The notes beneath the pieces were generated by a model, which searched no databases, was not told the DNA's origin, and was given only the letters and a program-made list of their open reading frames with translations. Positions 39,226 through 50,086 of a DNA stretch of 64,000 nucleotides are shown piece after piece (position 1 is the stretch's first letter; each line of letters starts with the position of its first letter). This stretch comes from an uncultured Clostridia bacterium (GTDB taxonomy: Bacteria > Bacillota > Clostridia > Lachnospirales > CAG-274). The stretch is from positions 62,001-126,000 of the forward strand of contig CANQVZ010000001.1 in the NCBI GenBank assembly GCA_947627425.1, in the 5' to 3' direction. Both the position numbers and the translations under genes were made by a program.

Positions 39226-40068
39226 TTAGTTATTCAATATCTCATTCAGCGGTTCTATAAGCGGTTCGTAGTATTCCGCAACTATGTCGCTCACGCCCGC
39301 GTCCTCGGCAGCCGATGAAAGCAAGGCGTCTATTTCCTTGAGCCTTGAAAATATGCTCACAAGCTCGTCATAGCTCTTGCTCTCCGCCGTCTTTACCGTT
39401 TCCTCAAGCTCTCCCTTAAGGCTTTCGTATTCCTCGCTCTTGTAATCAACGGCATCTATTATCTTGGTAGTGCCAAGCAGGACATTTGCATATGATATCA
39501 CATTGCTTGCCATGCCCGTTGCGGATGTATCGAGCTTATCCTGTTCCTCGGCTTCACCCGTGTCGTTGTCGGACATAAGCTTTGAATTTATGGTGACCGT
39601 CTTTGTCTGCGCGTTCCAGTCTACATTGTAGCCGAAGCACTCCGAAAGCACACGAAGCGGTATCATAGTTCTTGAATTTATAATGGAGGCGGGCGTATCT
39701 ATGGGGAGCTCCTCATCATACACTCCGTCGCCTACAAGAATACTGCTCTTACCTACGGTTATTTCCGCCTTGACATCGCCTTGAGTGAATATAGCGGTCT
39801 TGCTTTCGTTTTCCCAGTTCACCTCGCAGCCCAGAGCCTCGCCTATTGCCCTTAAAGGCACAAGAGTTCTGCCGTTTTCTATAACGGGCGGCTGATCGGT
39901 CTCAAGAAATTTGCCGTTTATATTGATGGCTATACCACTGTTATTTGCGCTGTTCAGATCAGGCAGCTGTTCGTCGCCTTTATTGTCTGCCGCCGCCGAA
40001 GCGCTTACCGTGAGCGGTACAAGGCAAAGAGCGCATATAACGGCTGCCGCCATAAGTTTCTTTTTCAT
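39226..40068 (-). CDS. Secreted copper amine oxidase N-terminal (stalk) domain protein
   Basis: Signal peptide KKKLMAAAVICALCLVPLTVSASA; NGRTLVPLRAIGEALGCEVNWENESKTAIF and NSRTMIPLRVLSECFGYNVDWNAQTKTVTI repeats. Confidence 0.9.
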   Translation of the reverse strand: MKKKLMAAAVICALCLVPLTVSASAAADNKGDEQLPDLNSANNSGIAININGKFLETDQPPVIENGRTLVPLRAIGEALGCEVNWENESKTAIFTQGDVKAEITVGKSSILVGDGVYDEELPIDTPASIINSRTMIPLRVLSECFGYNVDWNAQTKTVTINSKLMSDNDTGEAEEQDKLDTSATGMASNVISYANVLLGTTKIIDAVDYKSEEYESLKGELEETVKTAESKSYDELVSIFSRLKEIDALLSSAAEDAGVSDIVAEYYEPLIEPLNEILNN

Positions 40069-40084
40069 ATCATAACTCCTCCTT

Positions 40085-41116
40085 TTATTTCCTGTCTGTT
40101 CTTTTGCCGTAAACAAACAGCATCAATATCATTATAAGAAGCACCATAAGAAGCGCCAGAGTTATCCTGTAGTCGTTAATGGCTATCACCACGGCTATAA
40201 GACAGCTTATGGAGCTAAGCCCATAGAGCACCATAACAGCCTGCTGTGAGCTTAAGCCCGAATCCACCAGCCTGTGGTGGAGATGTCCTCTGTCGGGCGA
40301 CATTATGGGCTTGTGGTTGAGCGCTCGCCTTATCATAGCAAAAAGTGTGTCCAGTATGGGCAGAGCCATAGCCAGCACGGAGAGAAGAAGGGCAAGCAGA
40401 GCGTATGTCTTGAACACCCCTATGCAGGAGGTAACGGCAAGCACATAGCCCAAAAAGGTCGAGCCGGTATCGCCCATATATACCTCTGCGGGAGCGAAGT
40501 TCCTCGGCAGGAAGCCGAGCGTGGAGCCTGCTATTGCCGCGCATATGACCACGGCAAGAGTGTTGCCCGAAAGCGCGCAGAGTATTGTAAGGCATACCGC
40601 CGCTATGGTGGTAACGCCCGCAGCCAGACCGTCAAGTCCGTCTATAAGATTGACCGCGTTTATAAGTCCGACTATCCAGAACACTGTTATAATGCTTGAA
40701 AACGGCTTTAAATATTGCCACATAGGCCACATTATAAAGTCGAGCTTTGTGCCCGTGAGCACAACTATAACAGCTACGGCTATCTGTACGGCAAGCTTGA
40801 ACTTTGCACTTAACTCATATATATCGTCAAACATTCCCACTACCACTATTATGATAGCGCCTGCTATGAAGCCCACAAACCTTGCCGTGTGGAAATCATC
40901 TATGAAAAATGACATAAGTATTATGGATGCCATGAAGCCCAGCACTATGGCAAGACCGCCCATGCGGGGCACAGGCTCGTTGTTCATGCCTCTTGAGCGC
41001 GGAAAATCCACTGCCTTCACACGATAGGCAAGACTTTTTGCCATAGGCGTTGTAAGTAATGTAATTGCAAAGGCAACCGCAAAGGCTGTCAGACATAAAA
41101 GCCATGTTTCAGACAT
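40085..41116 (-). CDS. MraY/WecA/TagO family undecaprenyl-phosphate glycosyl-1-phosphate transferase
   Basis: GMFDDIYELSAKFKL, NAVNLIDGLDGLAAG, MGDTGSTFLGY, DRGHLHHRLVDSG. Confidence 0.94.
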   Translation of the reverse strand: MSETWLLCLTAFAVAFAITLLTTPMAKSLAYRVKAVDFPRSRGMNNEPVPRMGGLAIVLGFMASIILMSFFIDDFHTARFVGFIAGAIIIVVVGMFDDIYELSAKFKLAVQIAVAVIVVLTGTKLDFIMWPMWQYLKPFSSIITVFWIVGLINAVNLIDGLDGLAAGVTTIAAVCLTILCALSGNTLAVVICAAIAGSTLGFLPRNFAPAEVYMGDTGSTFLGYVLAVTSCIGVFKTYALLALLLSVLAMALPILDTLFAMIRRALNHKPIMSPDRGHLHHRLVDSGLSSQQAVMVLYGLSSISCLIAVVIAINDYRITLALLMVLLIMILMLFVYGKRTDRK

Positions 41117-41127
41117 AATAAACTCCT

Positions 41128-41751
41128 CTATTTAGTACCAAACATTCTGTCGCTGGCATCTCCGAGACCCGGAACTATATATCCGTCCTCGCTTATTGCT
41201 CTGTCAAGAGCTGCTGCATATACATCCACATCGGGATGATCCTTCTGGAGCTTTTTAACTCCGTCGGGAGTGCATATAAGGCAGATGTAGCTTATATTTT
41301 TGAAATTCCTTTCCTTAAGGAACTGTATTGCCGCCGAGGATGTGCCGCCCGTTGCCATCATAGGCTCTATTACATACATTTCGATGTCATCGCCCTCGGG
41401 GAGCTTGCAGTAATATTCTATGGGCATAAAGGTGTTGGGATCTCTGTAAAGTCCTATGTGACCTATCTTGGCGTTAGGCATAAGATCAACTATGCCCTCT
41501 ACCATTCCCAGACCGCTCCTGAGTATGGGCACAATGCCTATCTCCTTGTCGAGTATCTTGCATCTGGCTTCACCCTTGGGAGTTGTCACATCCACCTCTT
41601 TAAGGCTCAGATCCTTTGTTGCCTCGTAGAAAAGAAGCGCGGATATTTCCTTTACAAGCTCTCTGAATTCCTTATTGTTGGTATCCTTGTTTCTCAGATG
41701 CGCCAGCTTGTTCTGCACGAGCGGGTGCTCCACTATACATAAATTGCTCAT
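41128..41751 (-). CDS. upp: Uracil phosphoribosyltransferase
   Basis: HPLVQNKLAHLRNKDTNNKEFRELVKEI, PILRSGLGMVEG, EPMMATGGTSSAAI. Confidence 0.96.
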   Translation of the reverse strand: MSNLCIVEHPLVQNKLAHLRNKDTNNKEFRELVKEISALLFYEATKDLSLKEVDVTTPKGEARCKILDKEIGIVPILRSGLGMVEGIVDLMPNAKIGHIGLYRDPNTFMPIEYYCKLPEGDDIEMYVIEPMMATGGTSSAAIQFLKERNFKNISYICLICTPDGVKKLQKDHPDVDVYAAALDRAISEDGYIVPGLGDASDRMFGTK

Positions 41752-41782
41752 AAAAATGCCTCCTTTTATTATAAAGTATGTT

Positions 41783-42211
41783 TTAATCCTCTATCATATT
41801 TATGCGTCTTATATGCCTTTCATCATTTGAAAATTCCGTTCCCAGAAATGCCTTGACTATCTCTATGGCAAGTCCCTCGCCTATTACTCTTGCACCCATG
41901 GCGAGCATATTGGCATTGTTGTGCTCTCTTGTTGCCTTTGCCGAAAATACGTCGTGGCAGAGAGCCGCTCTTATGCCCTTTATCTTGTTTGCCGTTATGG
42001 ATATGCCTATACCCGTACCGCATATTATTATGCCCTTGTCGCATTCACCGCTTGCAACGGCATTTGCGGCAAGCTTGCCATATATGGGATAGTCGCAGGA
42101 CTCCTCGCTGTATGTGCCGAAGTCCTTGTATTCTATGTTGTTTTCTTCAAGATATTTTATCACGGCTTTTTTAAGCTTATATCCGCCGTGGTCACAGCCC
42201 AAAGCTATCAT
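41783..42211 (-). CDS. rpiB: Ribose 5-phosphate isomerase B
   Basis: MIALGCDHGGYKLKKAV, GIIICGTGIGISITANKIKGIRAAL. Confidence 0.96.
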   Translation of the reverse strand: MIALGCDHGGYKLKKAVIKYLEENNIEYKDFGTYSEESCDYPIYGKLAANAVASGECDKGIIICGTGIGISITANKIKGIRAALCHDVFSAKATREHNNANMLAMGARVIGEGLAIEIVKAFLGTEFSNDERHIRRINMIED

Positions 42212-42230
42212 ACTTTTGTCCTCCCTGTAT

Positions 42231-43280
42231 TTATGCGTCTATTATGTGGTAGCCCGCCGCTTTTTTAAGCCTGTTCATTATGGCAAGCCCTATCTCGTTT
42301 TCGGGCAGTCCCTCGGCAAACACTCTGTCTATGCCGTGGTGATCGCATTTTCTGAGCATCTTAAAAAGGTTTGAGGCTATTTTTTCAGGTTCTTTTATAC
42401 TGCCTGCCACGAGCACCTCGCAGCCCTTGTAGCTGTATTTGTTTTCCTCCGTGGCTATCACGCCCACCTTGAGCCTTATGTCCGTGTCGGCTATAAGCTC
42501 GTTTATTTTCTGCACTATTTTCTGCCTCTCGCCGCGCACTATTATCACATCGGCGTTTGGCGAATAGTGAGTATATTTCATTCCGGGAGCCTTGGGCAGC
42601 TCTCCGCCCTCAAGCATATCCGTTACAGCCTTGTCTACATTTACCTTGCCCAGCACATCGCGGAGCATTTCAAGAGTTATGGCTCCGGGTCTTAAAAGAC
42701 AGGGTATATCCTCCGATACATCCACTATTGTGCTTTCAAGTCCGAAGTCGCAGGCGCCTCCGTCGAGTATGATATCTATTTTGCCGTCCAGATCGTATGC
42801 CACGTGAGAGGCTCTTGTGGGGCTTGGTCTTCCGGATGTGTTGGCGCTAGGCGCGGCTATAGGCGTTTTCGATGCGCTTATAAGGCGCTGCGCAACAGCA
42901 TTGCTAGGAAATCTCACTGCCACGGTGTCAAGTCCTCCGCTGGTCTCATATGGCACGACTGCGCTTTTTTTGAATATGAGAGTTAGGGGACCGGGCCAGA
43001 ATTTTTCGTAAAGCCTTACGGCATTTTCGGGTATCTCCTTCACGAGAGGCTCAAGCTGCGATATATCGGATATATGCAGTATGAGGGGATTATCCGACGG
43101 TCTGCCCTTAGCGGCATATATCCTTTCGGATGCCGAGGGGTTAAGTCCGTCGCCGCCGAGTCCGTATACCGTTTCCGTAGGAAATGCCACAAGACCGCCT
43201 GATATTATAACATCAGCGGCCTTGTCTATTATTCCCATGTCTATATTGTCCGTATCGATTTTAAATATTTGAGTTTTCAA
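42231..43280 (-). CDS. L-threonylcarbamoyladenylate synthase (Sua5/YwlC/YrdC)
   Basis: GGLVAFPTETVYGLGGDGLNPSASERIYAAKGRPSDNPLILHI; PIAAPSANTSGRPSPT; C-terminal Sua5 domain. Confidence 0.95.
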   Translation of the reverse strand: MKTQIFKIDTDNIDMGIIDKAADVIISGGLVAFPTETVYGLGGDGLNPSASERIYAAKGRPSDNPLILHISDISQLEPLVKEIPENAVRLYEKFWPGPLTLIFKKSAVVPYETSGGLDTVAVRFPSNAVAQRLISASKTPIAAPSANTSGRPSPTRASHVAYDLDGKIDIILDGGACDFGLESTIVDVSEDIPCLLRPGAITLEMLRDVLGKVNVDKAVTDMLEGGELPKAPGMKYTHYSPNADVIIVRGERQKIVQKINELIADTDIRLKVGVIATEENKYSYKGCEVLVAGSIKEPEKIASNLFKMLRKCDHHGIDRVFAEGLPENEIGLAIMNRLKKAAGYHIIDA

Positions 43281-43781
43281 TTAATTTGCACCACAACATT
43301 TTTTATATTTCTTGCCGCTTCCGCACGGACAGGGGTCGTTTCTGCCTATCTTGGGCGAGGCGTTCACAAATGTGGTAGACCTCTTTTGTTCTTTATAGAG
43401 CCTTGCAAGGTCGTCCTCGGAATATATCTCCTTCCACTGGGGGAGGGAATAAAGATGGTCTGCCTTGTATTCCACCATTTTTTTGTAAAGCCTCTCAAAA
43501 TCTATCTTAAGCGTTATCTTTGTGTCCTCTTCGAGCTTTTCAAGGTCTATCTGAGGATCCTGCGTTTCGTTTATGCCGTCTATAAAGCCCGCAATATAGT
43601 GTACGGGCATATCATAGGCTTCGGCAAGCTCCTTAACGGTGCCCTTTATTTCCTTCTTTTTGTTGCCTATTATATCCTCATATATTTTCTGCTCTCGGGG
43701 AAGATAGTCTTTCCAGAGCACGGCATTATTTCTGCCGTCCTTATAATATGCAGTTGAAAACCACTGTTCGTATAATGTCAT
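43281..43781 (-). CDS. SEC-C motif-containing protein
   Basis: C-terminal [22 protein letters not shown]. Confidence 0.9.
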   Translation of the reverse strand: MTLYEQWFSTAYYKDGRNNAVLWKDYLPREQKIYEDIIGNKKKEIKGTVKELAEAYDMPVHYIAGFIDGINETQDPQIDLEKLEEDTKITLKIDFERLYKKMVEYKADHLYSLPQWKEIYSEDDLARLYKEQKRSTTFVNASPKIGRNDPCPCGSGKKYKKCCGAN

Positions 43782-43877
43782 TACTGCTTTCCTCCTGTGA
43801 TGTTTCGTTTAAAATCATTTTTAATTTTACTACAAATTATGGTATATGTCCATAGTTTTTTATAAAATATAGTGTAT

Positions 43878-45236
43878 TTACAGCGCTTTTTCAAGCAATT
43901 CATCCACACTGTGCGCGCCAATGACCTTTATTCCGCTTACGCTCTGAGCCTCTTTGAGGTTGGCCTTTGGCACTATACAGCATTTGAAGCCCATTTTCTG
44001 AGCCTCCTGCACCTTCTTTTTGGCTTCGGTCACGGCTCTCAGCTCTCCCGTAAGTCCTATTTCTCCGAATATGAGCATATCCTCGGCTATGGGCATATTC
44101 CTGTAGCTTGAGGCTATGGCGGCTGCTATGGCAGCGTCTATGGACGGCTCCGTCACCCTTATACCGCCCGTAAGGTTTATGTAGCTGTCGTAGCTTGAAA
44201 GCTGAAGTCCCGCTCTTTTTTCGAGCACAGCTATAATAATGGCAGTTCTGTTGAAGTCCGTACCCGTGGACATACGCCTGGGCATATTAAAGGAGGTATA
44301 GCTCACAAGCGCCTGCACCTCGATAAGCAGGGGTCTTGTGCCCTCCACGCTGCACGTTACAACGCTGCCCGGCACGCCTATGGGTCTGTCCGAAAGTATG
44401 TAGGCGGAGGGATTGAGTATTTCCTTCAAGCCCTCGCTTGTCATTTCAAACACGCCTATTTCATTCGTTCCGCCAAAGCGGTTCTTTACAGCTCTTAGTA
44501 TCCTGTATGCAGCGGTCTTGTCGCCCTCGAAGTACAATACGGTATCCACCATGTGCTCCAGCACTCTGGGTCCTGCTATGCTGCCTTCCTTTGTGACGTG
44601 TCCCACTATTATTACGGATATGCCTCTTACCTTGCTCACATTCATGAGCTTGGCGGTCGTTTCCCTCACCTGTGTTACGGAGCCGGGAGCGGACGAGGCA
44701 TCCTCGGTATACATTGTCTGTATGGAGTCTATTATGAGAAAATCGGGCTCCTCGCTCATTATAACGTTGTCTATCTGCGTTATGTTGGTCTCGGAGAGTA
44801 TTTTTATATTCTCGGAGTCCACGCCGAGCCTGTCGGCTCTCAGCTTTATCTGATGAGGAGATTCCTCGCCCGAAACATACAACACGCTTTTGCCCTGTCT
44901 GCTCAGCTCGCTGCATATTTGCAGCAGGAGAGTGGATTTGCCTATGCCGGGATCTCCGCCTATAAGCGTAAGAGAGCCGTCTACAAGTCCTCCTCCGAGC
45001 ACTCTGTCAAGCTCTCCCATGCCGGTTGTGACTCTGCCCTCGCTTAGGGGCTGTATATCGTTCAGCCTTTGGGGCTTAAGCGAGGACTGTATTCCCGTGC
45101 CTCTCACCTTTACGGCAGAGGCTATTATTTCCTCGTCAAATGTGTTGAAGCTCCCGCAATCGGGGCATTTTCCGAGCCATTTAACGGTCTCGTAGCCGCA
45201 GCTGCGGCATACATATTTAGTCTTTACCTTTGCCAT
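43878..45236 (-). CDS. radA: DNA repair protein RadA
   Basis: YVCRSCGYETVKWLGKCPDCGSFNTF zinc finger, GGDPGIGKSTLLLQI, KNRFGGTNEIGVFEM. Confidence 0.97.
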   Translation of the reverse strand: MAKVKTKYVCRSCGYETVKWLGKCPDCGSFNTFDEEIIASAVKVRGTGIQSSLKPQRLNDIQPLSEGRVTTGMGELDRVLGGGLVDGSLTLIGGDPGIGKSTLLLQICSELSRQGKSVLYVSGEESPHQIKLRADRLGVDSENIKILSETNITQIDNVIMSEEPDFLIIDSIQTMYTEDASSAPGSVTQVRETTAKLMNVSKVRGISVIIVGHVTKEGSIAGPRVLEHMVDTVLYFEGDKTAAYRILRAVKNRFGGTNEIGVFEMTSEGLKEILNPSAYILSDRPIGVPGSVVTCSVEGTRPLLIEVQALVSYTSFNMPRRMSTGTDFNRTAIIIAVLEKRAGLQLSSYDSYINLTGGIRVTEPSIDAAIAAAIASSYRNMPIAEDMLIFGEIGLTGELRAVTEAKKKVQEAQKMGFKCCIVPKANLKEAQSVSGIKVIGAHSVDELLEKAL

Positions 45237-45237
45237 A

Positions 45238-45648
45238 TCAGTGCTTTTCTATCCTTACAGCCTTTGCGTTTTCGTCAAGCTCCACGCTGAAGCTTATCTT
45301 GCCCGTCATATTGGTGGTCACCTTGTCAAGGTTCACATCATCCACATATATAGAATAGGATGTTTCGCCAAGAAGCTCCAGAGTTATCATTGTGCTTCCG
45401 TTGCCCTCCACATCGAATGTAGTCACTCTGTCGCCTATCTTAAGACTGTGTACCGCTGCTCCGGGTACCGTTTCGAGCACAAGAGTACCGTTCTTTGAAA
45501 GACGGGTAACATCCTTGTGAGTTCTTACTTTATATATATCATTGCCTACCGCAAAGCCTTCCTTTTTTTGCTTGTCTGCAACCTTGTAGTTGCCGAAGCT
45601 TAAAGAACCGTCAGCCTCTGTACATATGATCTCATTGATAACAGCCAT
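45238..45648 (-). CDS. Conserved hypothetical (clostridial 'endosialidase'-annotated small protein)
   Basis: MAVINEIICTEADGSLSFGNYKVADKQK... pattern recalled from clostridial genomes where it carries that default annotation. Confidence 0.6.
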   Translation of the reverse strand: MAVINEIICTEADGSLSFGNYKVADKQKKEGFAVGNDIYKVRTHKDVTRLSKNGTLVLETVPGAAVHSLKIGDRVTTFDVEGNGSTMITLELLGETSYSIYVDDVNLDKVTTNMTGKISFSVELDENAKAVRIEKH

Positions 45649-45802
45649 TTTGTTTTCCTCCTGAAAAAAATATTCGTTTTAGATGTTTTGACAAATTCCT
45701 TTGAATTTATTATAATTATATCAAAATTAATTTGATTTGTACACAGTAAAATTCATTAAAAATAGTTTAAAATTTTAAGTATATTCAAAAGAGGGCAGTA
45801 TC

Positions 45803-46522
45803 ATGTCTATACGTCTTGACAAATATGTGTGCGGCTGCGGCGCAGGCACGCGCACGGAGGTCAAAAAGCTTATAAAAAACAAAAGGGTGTCGGTAAACGG
45901 CGCCATAGTAACAAAAGCGGACACAAAAATATCGGAGGACGATGTTGTGCGGCTTGACGGCACTGTGCTGGAGTACAGCCGATTTATATATATCATGCTC
46001 AATAAGCCCGATGGATATATATCCGCCACAAGAGATGACAGCCAAAAAACCATAATGGAGCTTTTGGAGGAAAGGTATAGGAACATGGGGCTTTTTCCCG
46101 TGGGCAGGCTCGACAAAGACACAAGAGGACTTGTGATACTTACAAACGACGGCGATTTTGCCCACCGCACCCTGTCGCCCTCAAAGCATATCTCAAAGAC
46201 ATATTTTGCGCTTGTTTCGGGCGATGTGACCGAAAAAACGGCAGAAATTTTTAATAAAGGTGTAACATTTAAGGGCTTTACATATAAGAGCGCAGAGCTT
46301 ATAATAGAAGGTAAACAAAATGGACTTACGGCTGTAAGAGTAACCATATACGAGGGCAGGTACCATCAGGTGAAGCTTATGTTTGAGGCTGTGGGCTGCC
46401 GTGTGGAATACTTAAGGCGGGTAAGCTTCGGAGAGATAGAACTGGATGAAAAGCTTGAGGAAGGGACTTATCGCCCCTTGAATGAAAAAGAGCTTGAATA
46501 TATCGGGAGGATAAAGAAATGA
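45803..46522 (+). CDS. RsuA/RluB family 16S/23S rRNA pseudouridine synthase
   Basis: S4 domain MSIRLDKYVCGCGAGTRTEVKKLIKNKRVSVNG; PVGRLDKDTRGLVILTNDG. Confidence 0.93.
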   Translation: MSIRLDKYVCGCGAGTRTEVKKLIKNKRVSVNGAIVTKADTKISEDDVVRLDGTVLEYSRFIYIMLNKPDGYISATRDDSQKTIMELLEERYRNMGLFPVGRLDKDTRGLVILTNDGDFAHRTLSPSKHISKTYFALVSGDVTEKTAEIFNKGVTFKGFTYKSAELIIEGKQNGLTAVRVTIYEGRYHQVKLMFEAVGCRVEYLRRVSFGEIELDEKLEEGTYRPLNEKELEYIGRIKK

Positions 46523-47631
46523 AAAAGAAAATAACGGCTTTAATTTTGTGTGTCATAACGGCATTATCATTGCCTGTCAGCGCTTTTGCGGACAATGCCG
46601 ACGAGCTTGTGAGCGTGTGGAAGCAGCTTCAGGCAGCATTATACGGAAAGGAATACATCAGCTCGGGACCCCGCGTTGTGACAAATGTCAACGATTGGCA
46701 GAATGCCATACAGTCCTCCTACAGAGATCTGGAGGACAGCATAACGCTCAGCATACCCGGCTTTGACGAAGACATATACGACATAAAAAAGCTCAAGAAT
46801 TATGATGTGTCCATATCTGCGGAGGGCGAAATAGTGCCGGGCGAGATATCAGTCATAACATACAGCTTTGACTACAATCCCAACTTCAAGCTGGCAAGGG
46901 CTGTGGATGAGCCGAGACTTTTTTCAAGGCTCAAGCTTGACGAAAAGGATGTGTACAACAAGCTTACGCAGTGCACAAGGACGATAACGAACGGACTTTC
47001 CTCAGACTTTGAAAAGGAGACTGCCATACATAATTTCATAACCGATAACTTTACATACGGTCCCATTGCCGACAGCGTTCCCCAGAGCGCTCACAGCGTT
47101 GTGGGCTTTGTGAGGGACGGGCAGGGGATATGCGAGGCATATGCCAATACCTTCTATGTAATGTGCAAAATGGCAAATCTGGATGTAAGCATAATAACGG
47201 GTACAGCCAACAATGTAAACCATATGTGGAATCTTATATGCCTTGACGGCGAATATTATCATGTGGATGTTACAAACGACGATCCCGCGCCGGATGTTCC
47301 GGGAGCCGAGAGATATAACTATTTCAATCTGACGGACGACATAATAAGCAAGACACATTCTTGGGAAAGAAGCGATTTTCCGAGCTGCACATCCGAAAAG
47401 TACAATTACTACAACATGAACGGACTTGTAATACACAGCGAGGAGGAGCTTAAAAAGCTTATTGACACAGAGCTTAAAGCCGGAAATACGGACATTACCT
47501 TCAGAACAGAGGAATATATGATACCGAGCGCCGATGTTATAAAGTCCTATCTTACGGGCAAGGGATTTTATAATATTCAGATAAAGGGCGAATATAATAA
47601 GGAAAGCACATATAATATTACGCTCAGATAA
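46519..47631 (+). CDS. Secreted transglutaminase-like domain protein
   Basis: Signal peptide; GQGICEAYANTFYVMCKMANLDVSIITGTANNVNHMWNLICLDGEYYHVDVTNDD (Cys-His-Asp). Confidence 0.88.
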   Translation: MKKKITALILCVITALSLPVSAFADNADELVSVWKQLQAALYGKEYISSGPRVVTNVNDWQNAIQSSYRDLEDSITLSIPGFDEDIYDIKKLKNYDVSISAEGEIVPGEISVITYSFDYNPNFKLARAVDEPRLFSRLKLDEKDVYNKLTQCTRTITNGLSSDFEKETAIHNFITDNFTYGPIADSVPQSAHSVVGFVRDGQGICEAYANTFYVMCKMANLDVSIITGTANNVNHMWNLICLDGEYYHVDVTNDDPAPDVPGAERYNYFNLTDDIISKTHSWERSDFPSCTSEKYNYYNMNGLVIHSEEELKKLIDTELKAGNTDITFRTEEYMIPSADVIKSYLTGKGFYNIQIKGEYNKESTYNITLR

Positions 47632-47722
47632 AGTGCTTTGAGTATCTGTCTTGAGTATACACTTGATTATTTTTTGCTTTTGTTGTATACTTAATACCAG
47701 ATTTATACATGGAGGACAAGCT

Positions 47723-49606
47723 ATGTGCGGATTTTGCGGATTTACGGGCAGTCCCGTGAATAAGGAACAGATAATAGAAAAGATGATGGAAAGGATAGTA
47801 CACAGAGGTCCCGACAGCGGGGGCGTACATTCCGATGACGATATAACGCTCGGCTTCAGGCGACTGAGCATAATAGGCCTTGAGGACGGCTCGCAGCCTA
47901 TATACAACGAGGACAGAAGCGTTGTTATAGTTTTCAACGGCGAGATATATAACTATCAGAGCCTAAAGGAACAGCTCATAGAAAGAGGTCATACCTTTTA
48001 CACCCATGCCGACACCGAGGTGCTTGTGCATCTCTATGAGGAAAAGGGCGAGGATATGTTAAACGACCTTAGGGGTATGTTCGCATTTACGATATACGAC
48101 ACAAAGCAGAAAAAGCTTTTTGCGGCAAGGGATTATTTCGGCATAAAGCCGTATTATTATGCTCAGATAAACGGTCAGCTGCTTTTCGGCTCCGAGATAA
48201 AGAGCTTTCTGCCTTATCCGGAGTTCAAAAAAGAGGTAAATACGCTTGCGCTTGAAAACTATCTCACATTCCAGTATTCCGTTCTGGATGAAACATTTTT
48301 CAAGGGCGTTTACAAGCTAAAGCCTGCGCACTATCTCACCTTCAAGGACGGCAAGCTTGAAATAAAGCGCTATTGGCAGCCAAAGTTTGAGCCCGATAAG
48401 GATATAGTGGCAGATCCCGTTGAGGGCAGAAAGCTCCAGGACGCCATACAGGATGTGGAAAATGTGCTCCTCGACTCCGTAGGTATGCATACCGTTGTCA
48501 GTGATGTTGAGGTAGGCTCCTTCCTTTCAAGCGGCGTGGATTCCAGCTTTGTTGCAGCCACCTTCAGAAACGGCATGGACAAGGCGAGCGGTAAGACCTT
48601 CACCGTCGGCTTTGACTATGAAAAATACAATGAAATAGGCTATGCCGAGAGCCTTTCGGAATATGTCGGCATAGAGAGCAACTCAAAGATAATCTCAACA
48701 GATGAATACTGGGAGAGCCTTCCCAAAGTGCAGTACCACATGGACGAGCCTCTTGCGGATCCCAGTGCCGTTGCTCTTTACTTTGTGAGCAAGCTGGCAA
48801 GGGAAAAGGTAAAGGTAGCGCTTTCGGGAGAGGGCGCCGACGAATTTTTCGGAGGCTATAACATTTATGAGGAGCCTATGGCGCTTGCACCCATGAAGAT
48901 ATTTCCCAAGCCTGTCAGAAGGGCAATAGCGGCAGTTGCGGGAGTTATACCCTTCAGATTCAAGGGCAAAAATTATTTCAGGCGTGCCGCTTTGGATGTG
49001 GAGGAAAGATTCTACGGCAACGGCAACCAGATGTTCAGCAAGAAGGAGAGGGAGGAAATACTCAGATCCCCCTCGGGCAAATACGACCATACGGAGATAA
49101 CAAAGCCATATTACGACTTTTGTTCCGAGCTTGACGATGTTACCAAGATGCAGTTTATAGATCTCAACCTTTGGATGGTGGGCGATATACTGTTAAAGGC
49201 GGACAAGATGAGTATGGCAAATTCTCTTGAGGTGAGAGTGCCCTTCCTAGACAAAGAGGTGTTCAATGTGGCAAGAAAGCTCCCCACCGACTACAGAGTG
49301 AACAGGAGAGCCACAAAATATGCCTTCAGAATGGCTAGTAAGAAATTCCTTCCCGAGGCAACAGCCGTAAAGAAAAAGCTGGGTTTCCCCGTGCCTATAA
49401 GGGTGTGGCTCAAGGAGGATAAATATTATAATATAATAAAAGAGGCGTTCACATCGCCTGCCGCACAAAAATATTTCAATACCGACAGGATAATGAAATA
49501 TCTTGACGACCACAGAGCGGGCAAGGGAGATTACAGCCGTAAGGTATGGACTGTTTATATGTTCCTTGTATGGCACAAGAGGTTTTTCGAGGACGAAGCG
49601 GCATAA
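47723..49606 (+). CDS. asnB: Asparagine synthase (glutamine-hydrolyzing)
   Basis: N-terminal MCGFCGF nucleophile Cys, HRGPDSGG, SSGVDSSFVA, start set at ATG 47723 after GGAGGA. Confidence 0.95.
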   Translation: MCGFCGFTGSPVNKEQIIEKMMERIVHRGPDSGGVHSDDDITLGFRRLSIIGLEDGSQPIYNEDRSVVIVFNGEIYNYQSLKEQLIERGHTFYTHADTEVLVHLYEEKGEDMLNDLRGMFAFTIYDTKQKKLFAARDYFGIKPYYYAQINGQLLFGSEIKSFLPYPEFKKEVNTLALENYLTFQYSVLDETFFKGVYKLKPAHYLTFKDGKLEIKRYWQPKFEPDKDIVADPVEGRKLQDAIQDVENVLLDSVGMHTVVSDVEVGSFLSSGVDSSFVAATFRNGMDKASGKTFTVGFDYEKYNEIGYAESLSEYVGIESNSKIISTDEYWESLPKVQYHMDEPLADPSAVALYFVSKLAREKVKVALSGEGADEFFGGYNIYEEPMALAPMKIFPKPVRRAIAAVAGVIPFRFKGKNYFRRAALDVEERFYGNGNQMFSKKEREEILRSPSGKYDHTEITKPYYDFCSELDDVTKMQFIDLNLWMVGDILLKADKMSMANSLEVRVPFLDKEVFNVARKLPTDYRVNRRATKYAFRMASKKFLPEATAVKKKLGFPVPIRVWLKEDKYYNIIKEAFTSPAAQKYFNTDRIMKYLDDHRAGKGDYSRKVWTVYMFLVWHKRFFEDEAA

Positions 49607-49632
49607 TATAAAAATGACAGGAGGAATAAAAA

Positions 49633-50040
49633 ATGAGTTGTGTTTTCTGTAAAATAGCAAACGGCGAAATACCGTCGATATCGGTATATGAGGATGAAAG
49701 CTTTAAGGTGATAATGGATATCAACCCTGCAAATCTGGGACATTGCCTTGTTATATGCAAGGAGCACTATGCCAATATATTTGAAATGCCTTCGGAGCTT
49801 ACGGCAAAGGCATTTACCGTGGCAAAACAGGTTGCAGGCGCAGTGAAGGAGGCTACGGGCTGCGACGGCATCAATATATTACAGAACAACGGAGAGATAG
49901 CGGGACAGACCGTTTTCCACTTCCATATCCATATACTCCCCAGACTTGAGGGCGACCTTGTAAATATACACTTCGGTGGCTTCAATGCCGAGGAGGATAT
50001 GATAAAGCAGATAGCAGAGGATATAAAAAATAAGCTTTAA
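49633..50040 (+). CDS. HIT family hydrolase
   Basis: CVFCKIANGEIPS, GQTVFHFHIHILPR histidine triad. Confidence 0.95.
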   Translation: MSCVFCKIANGEIPSISVYEDESFKVIMDINPANLGHCLVICKEHYANIFEMPSELTAKAFTVAKQVAGAVKEATGCDGINILQNNGEIAGQTVFHFHIHILPRLEGDLVNIHFGGFNAEEDMIKQIAEDIKNKL

Positions 50041-50048
50041 TAATAAAA

Positions 50049-50086
50049 GATACCGCTTTGAGCAACGCCCGAAGCGGTATTTTTTA
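50049..50086. terminator. Terminator between HIT and pepF (convergent)
   Basis: ATACCGCTT...AAGCGGTATTTTTT. Confidence 0.75.
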